Source: a virus
Length of the DNA stretch: 28,204 nucleotides
Reading direction: 5' to 3' (one strand)
Virus record (IMG/VR): IMGVR_UViG_3300044729_000371
Location: 1 to 28,204 of that record
Shown piece after piece: positions 27,123 to 28,204 of this stretch (position 1 is the first letter of the stretch; every line of letters begins with the position of its first letter). The translations under genes were made by a program, and so were the position numbers. The notes beneath the pieces were generated by a model. The model saw nothing but the letters and a program-made list of their open reading frames with translations, had not been told where the DNA came from and ran no database searches.

Positions 27123-27369
27123 AGAACTAGAACAGGCAATAGAAAGTAAATTTTTAACGCCGTCTAAATTTGCTCTTGAGATTGAAAAAATCGTAGCAGA
27201 AGAAAATCTGAACTACATTGATGCTATCTGCCACTATTGCGAATCCAATAGTCTTGAGGTAGAATCGGTGGTGAAACTCATTTCAAAACCTTTGAAAGAG
27301 AGATTAAAGTGGGACGCAACTCGTCTTAACTTTATGAAAAAAACTTCTCGCGCACGTTTGCCTCTGTAA
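27109..27369 (+). CDS. 33: Late transcription co-activator gp33
   Basis: The 86-residue product matches T4 gp33 in its helical middle (PSKFALEIEKIVAEENLNYIDAICHYCESNSLEVESVVKLIS, compare T4 IIEKMVEEFGMSYLEATTAF) and in position directly before gp59. T4 gp33 bridges the RNA polymerase flap and the sliding clamp to activate late TATAAATA promoters, so this protein should act on the late promoters found to the left. ATG 27109 is chosen because an earlier start would overlap far into the exonuclease gene. The C terminus (SRARLPL) is basic, unlike the acidic-hydrophobic clamp-binding end of T4 gp33. Confidence 0.8.
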   Translation: MEPNKELEQAIESKFLTPSKFALEIEKIVAEENLNYIDAICHYCESNSLEVESVVKLISKPLKERLKWDATRLNFMKKTSRARLPL

Positions 27370-27959
27370 TGTCACCCTTTGAATGTTATACTCAATACTT
27401 GGGATTGAAGAATCACTTCACCAATCCCAAGTATGACTATTTTAGGTATCATCAAAAAACAAGAGCATCATTAACTTCGTTTAATAAACGTAAGGACAAA
27501 TATTTCTTTGAGAAATCTTCTAGGAAGTATTCTGACAAAGAAATAGTAGACTTTTTTGTATCAAATTTTGTAGAAGCAGACAACCCACAGAACCTATGGA
27601 TTGGAGAAATTATCAATTCTGGCGAAAGGACATACGCAGATTGGATGCGGAGACAACAGAGTTTGACTTACTTGTTCAAAGAGCAAAGCAGCGAATTGTT
27701 CTTGGAAACAAAATTAGAGGATGCCTTGAACTGTTCCAAAGGTCATCCACCCGTTCTAAAAAGATTCCTGAGCGGGAAGATTTCTATTGAAACTCTAGTC
27801 ATCTATGATAAAATATTCCTGTTCGGGAAGAAGTTTGATAAGAAACTTCTGGACCCAGTGTGGGAAACCGTCAGCTTAAAAATTAAAAAATATTCTCCAT
27901 TTCTAAATACAGATGTGTTTCAATTCAAGAAGATTTTAAGGGAAATTATAGATGAGTAA
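27369..27959 (+). CDS. 59: Replicative helicase loader gp59
   Basis: The 196-residue product resembles T4 gp59: KRKDKYFFEKSSRKYSDKEIVDFFVSNFVEADNPQNLWIGEI aligns with T4 KRRDKYFFQKLSEKYKLKELALIFISNLVANQDAWIGDI. The protein loads the gp41-type helicase onto gp32-coated forks and links recombination to replication. The length is close to the T4 protein (217 residues). Its ATG overlaps the gp33 stop (TAATG) and its end overlaps the next gene by eight bases. Confidence 0.88.
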   Translation: MSPFECYTQYLGLKNHFTNPKYDYFRYHQKTRASLTSFNKRKDKYFFEKSSRKYSDKEIVDFFVSNFVEADNPQNLWIGEIINSGERTYADWMRRQQSLTYLFKEQSSELFLETKLEDALNCSKGHPPVLKRFLSGKISIETLVIYDKIFLFGKKFDKKLLDPVWETVSLKIKKYSPFLNTDVFQFKKILREIIDE

Positions 27960-28204
27960 CTTTTTTGACTCCGATATTATTCAAGACGAACTGAGAGAAA
28001 TCAACAAGTTACAAGAGGAAATCTACGGAAGCATTCTGACTTTCGGTATGATGCCCCGTGAGACCAAACTGGAACATATTGAGAAACTTGAGCTCTTGCT
28101 AGAAAAGCAGAGAGTGATGTATACTAGGTTGTCCCTTTCAGATGACCCACAAGCGGTTGAGATGAAAGAGAACCTACGCAAATCAGTGGCTCTGATGGGA
28201 TTCC
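27952..28204 (+). CDS. DUF1825-like protein (3' end missing)
   Basis: The first 84 residues are present. MSNFFDSDIIQDELREINKL, EKLELLLEKQRVMYTRLSLSDDPQA and the following helix match the DUF1825 family, found in cyanobacteria and in T4-like cyanophages between gp59 and gp32. The family is helical and of unknown function; a host origin is likely because its relatives are cyanobacterial. The gene runs off the window, and gp32 is expected downstream by analogy with T4 order. Confidence 0.8.
   Translation, partial: MSNFFDSDIIQDELREINKLQEEIYGSILTFGMMPRETKLEHIEKLELLLEKQRVMYTRLSLSDDPQAVEMKENLRKSVALMGF

Overview
The window is a contiguous piece of a T4-like cyanophage genome (a myovirus infecting marine Synechococcus or Prochlorococcus). 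All credible genes lie on the + strand, are tightly packed and often overlap by 1-4 bases. The assignment rests on the right-hand gene order (thyX, phoH, a RecB-type exonuclease, gp33, gp59, a DUF1825 protein), on T4-type late promoters (ATAAATA/TATAAATA) and on many tail-fibre genes built from glycine-rich and GVSTF-type repeat modules.

Left part (1-20879): a large tail-fibre/adhesin locus. Seven copies of one glycine-rich domain lie in five genes (1-1658, 4844-6070, 7211-8470, two in 9858-12401, 14646-15881). Other fibre genes end in different heads: a C1q-like domain (6091-7191), a shared beta-sandwich-type head (13214-14302 and 16374-17099), a carbohydrate-module-like head (17725-18978) and a FTTxMPDANY-type head (19227-20303). 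Small conserved proteins sit between the fibres; three of them (9511, 14302, 17099) form a family and each follows a structural gene. Four putative 2OG-Fe(II) oxygenases (2438, 3070, 3778, 8487) and a GIY-YIG endonuclease (1753) are embedded in the locus. Most transcription units start at a late promoter whose TAAATA includes or abuts the stop codon of the gene before; the first gene then usually has a very short leader without a Shine-Dalgarno (SD) sequence, while later genes in the unit have strong SD sequences.

Middle part (20880-24123): early/middle-type region. A consensus sigma-70 promoter (20948-20976) is followed about 85 bases later by an intrinsic terminator, so a roughly 100-nt RNA is possible ahead of a glutaredoxin gene. 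Then come a small membrane protein, a DUF6433-type protein and a conserved cyanophage protein. A self-contained operon of four tiny genes (22768-23417) begins with an RNA element resembling the glnA/Downstream-peptide glutamine riboswitches and ends in a GCAA-tetraloop terminator. The next terminator (23736-23761) carries the -35 box of the following promoter in its loop.

Right part (24120-28204): nucleotide metabolism and replication/late-transcription genes: thyX, a small conserved protein, an HNH endonuclease, phoH, a PD-(D/E)XK exonuclease, gp33 (late transcription co-activator), gp59 (helicase loader) and the start of a DUF1825 gene. The 33-59 pair matches T4 order, so gp32 is expected just beyond the window. 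The best candidates for undescribed biology are the riboswitch-like element with its micro-operon, the possible small RNA at 20983-21085, and the possible functional link between oxygenases and glycine/proline-rich adhesins.
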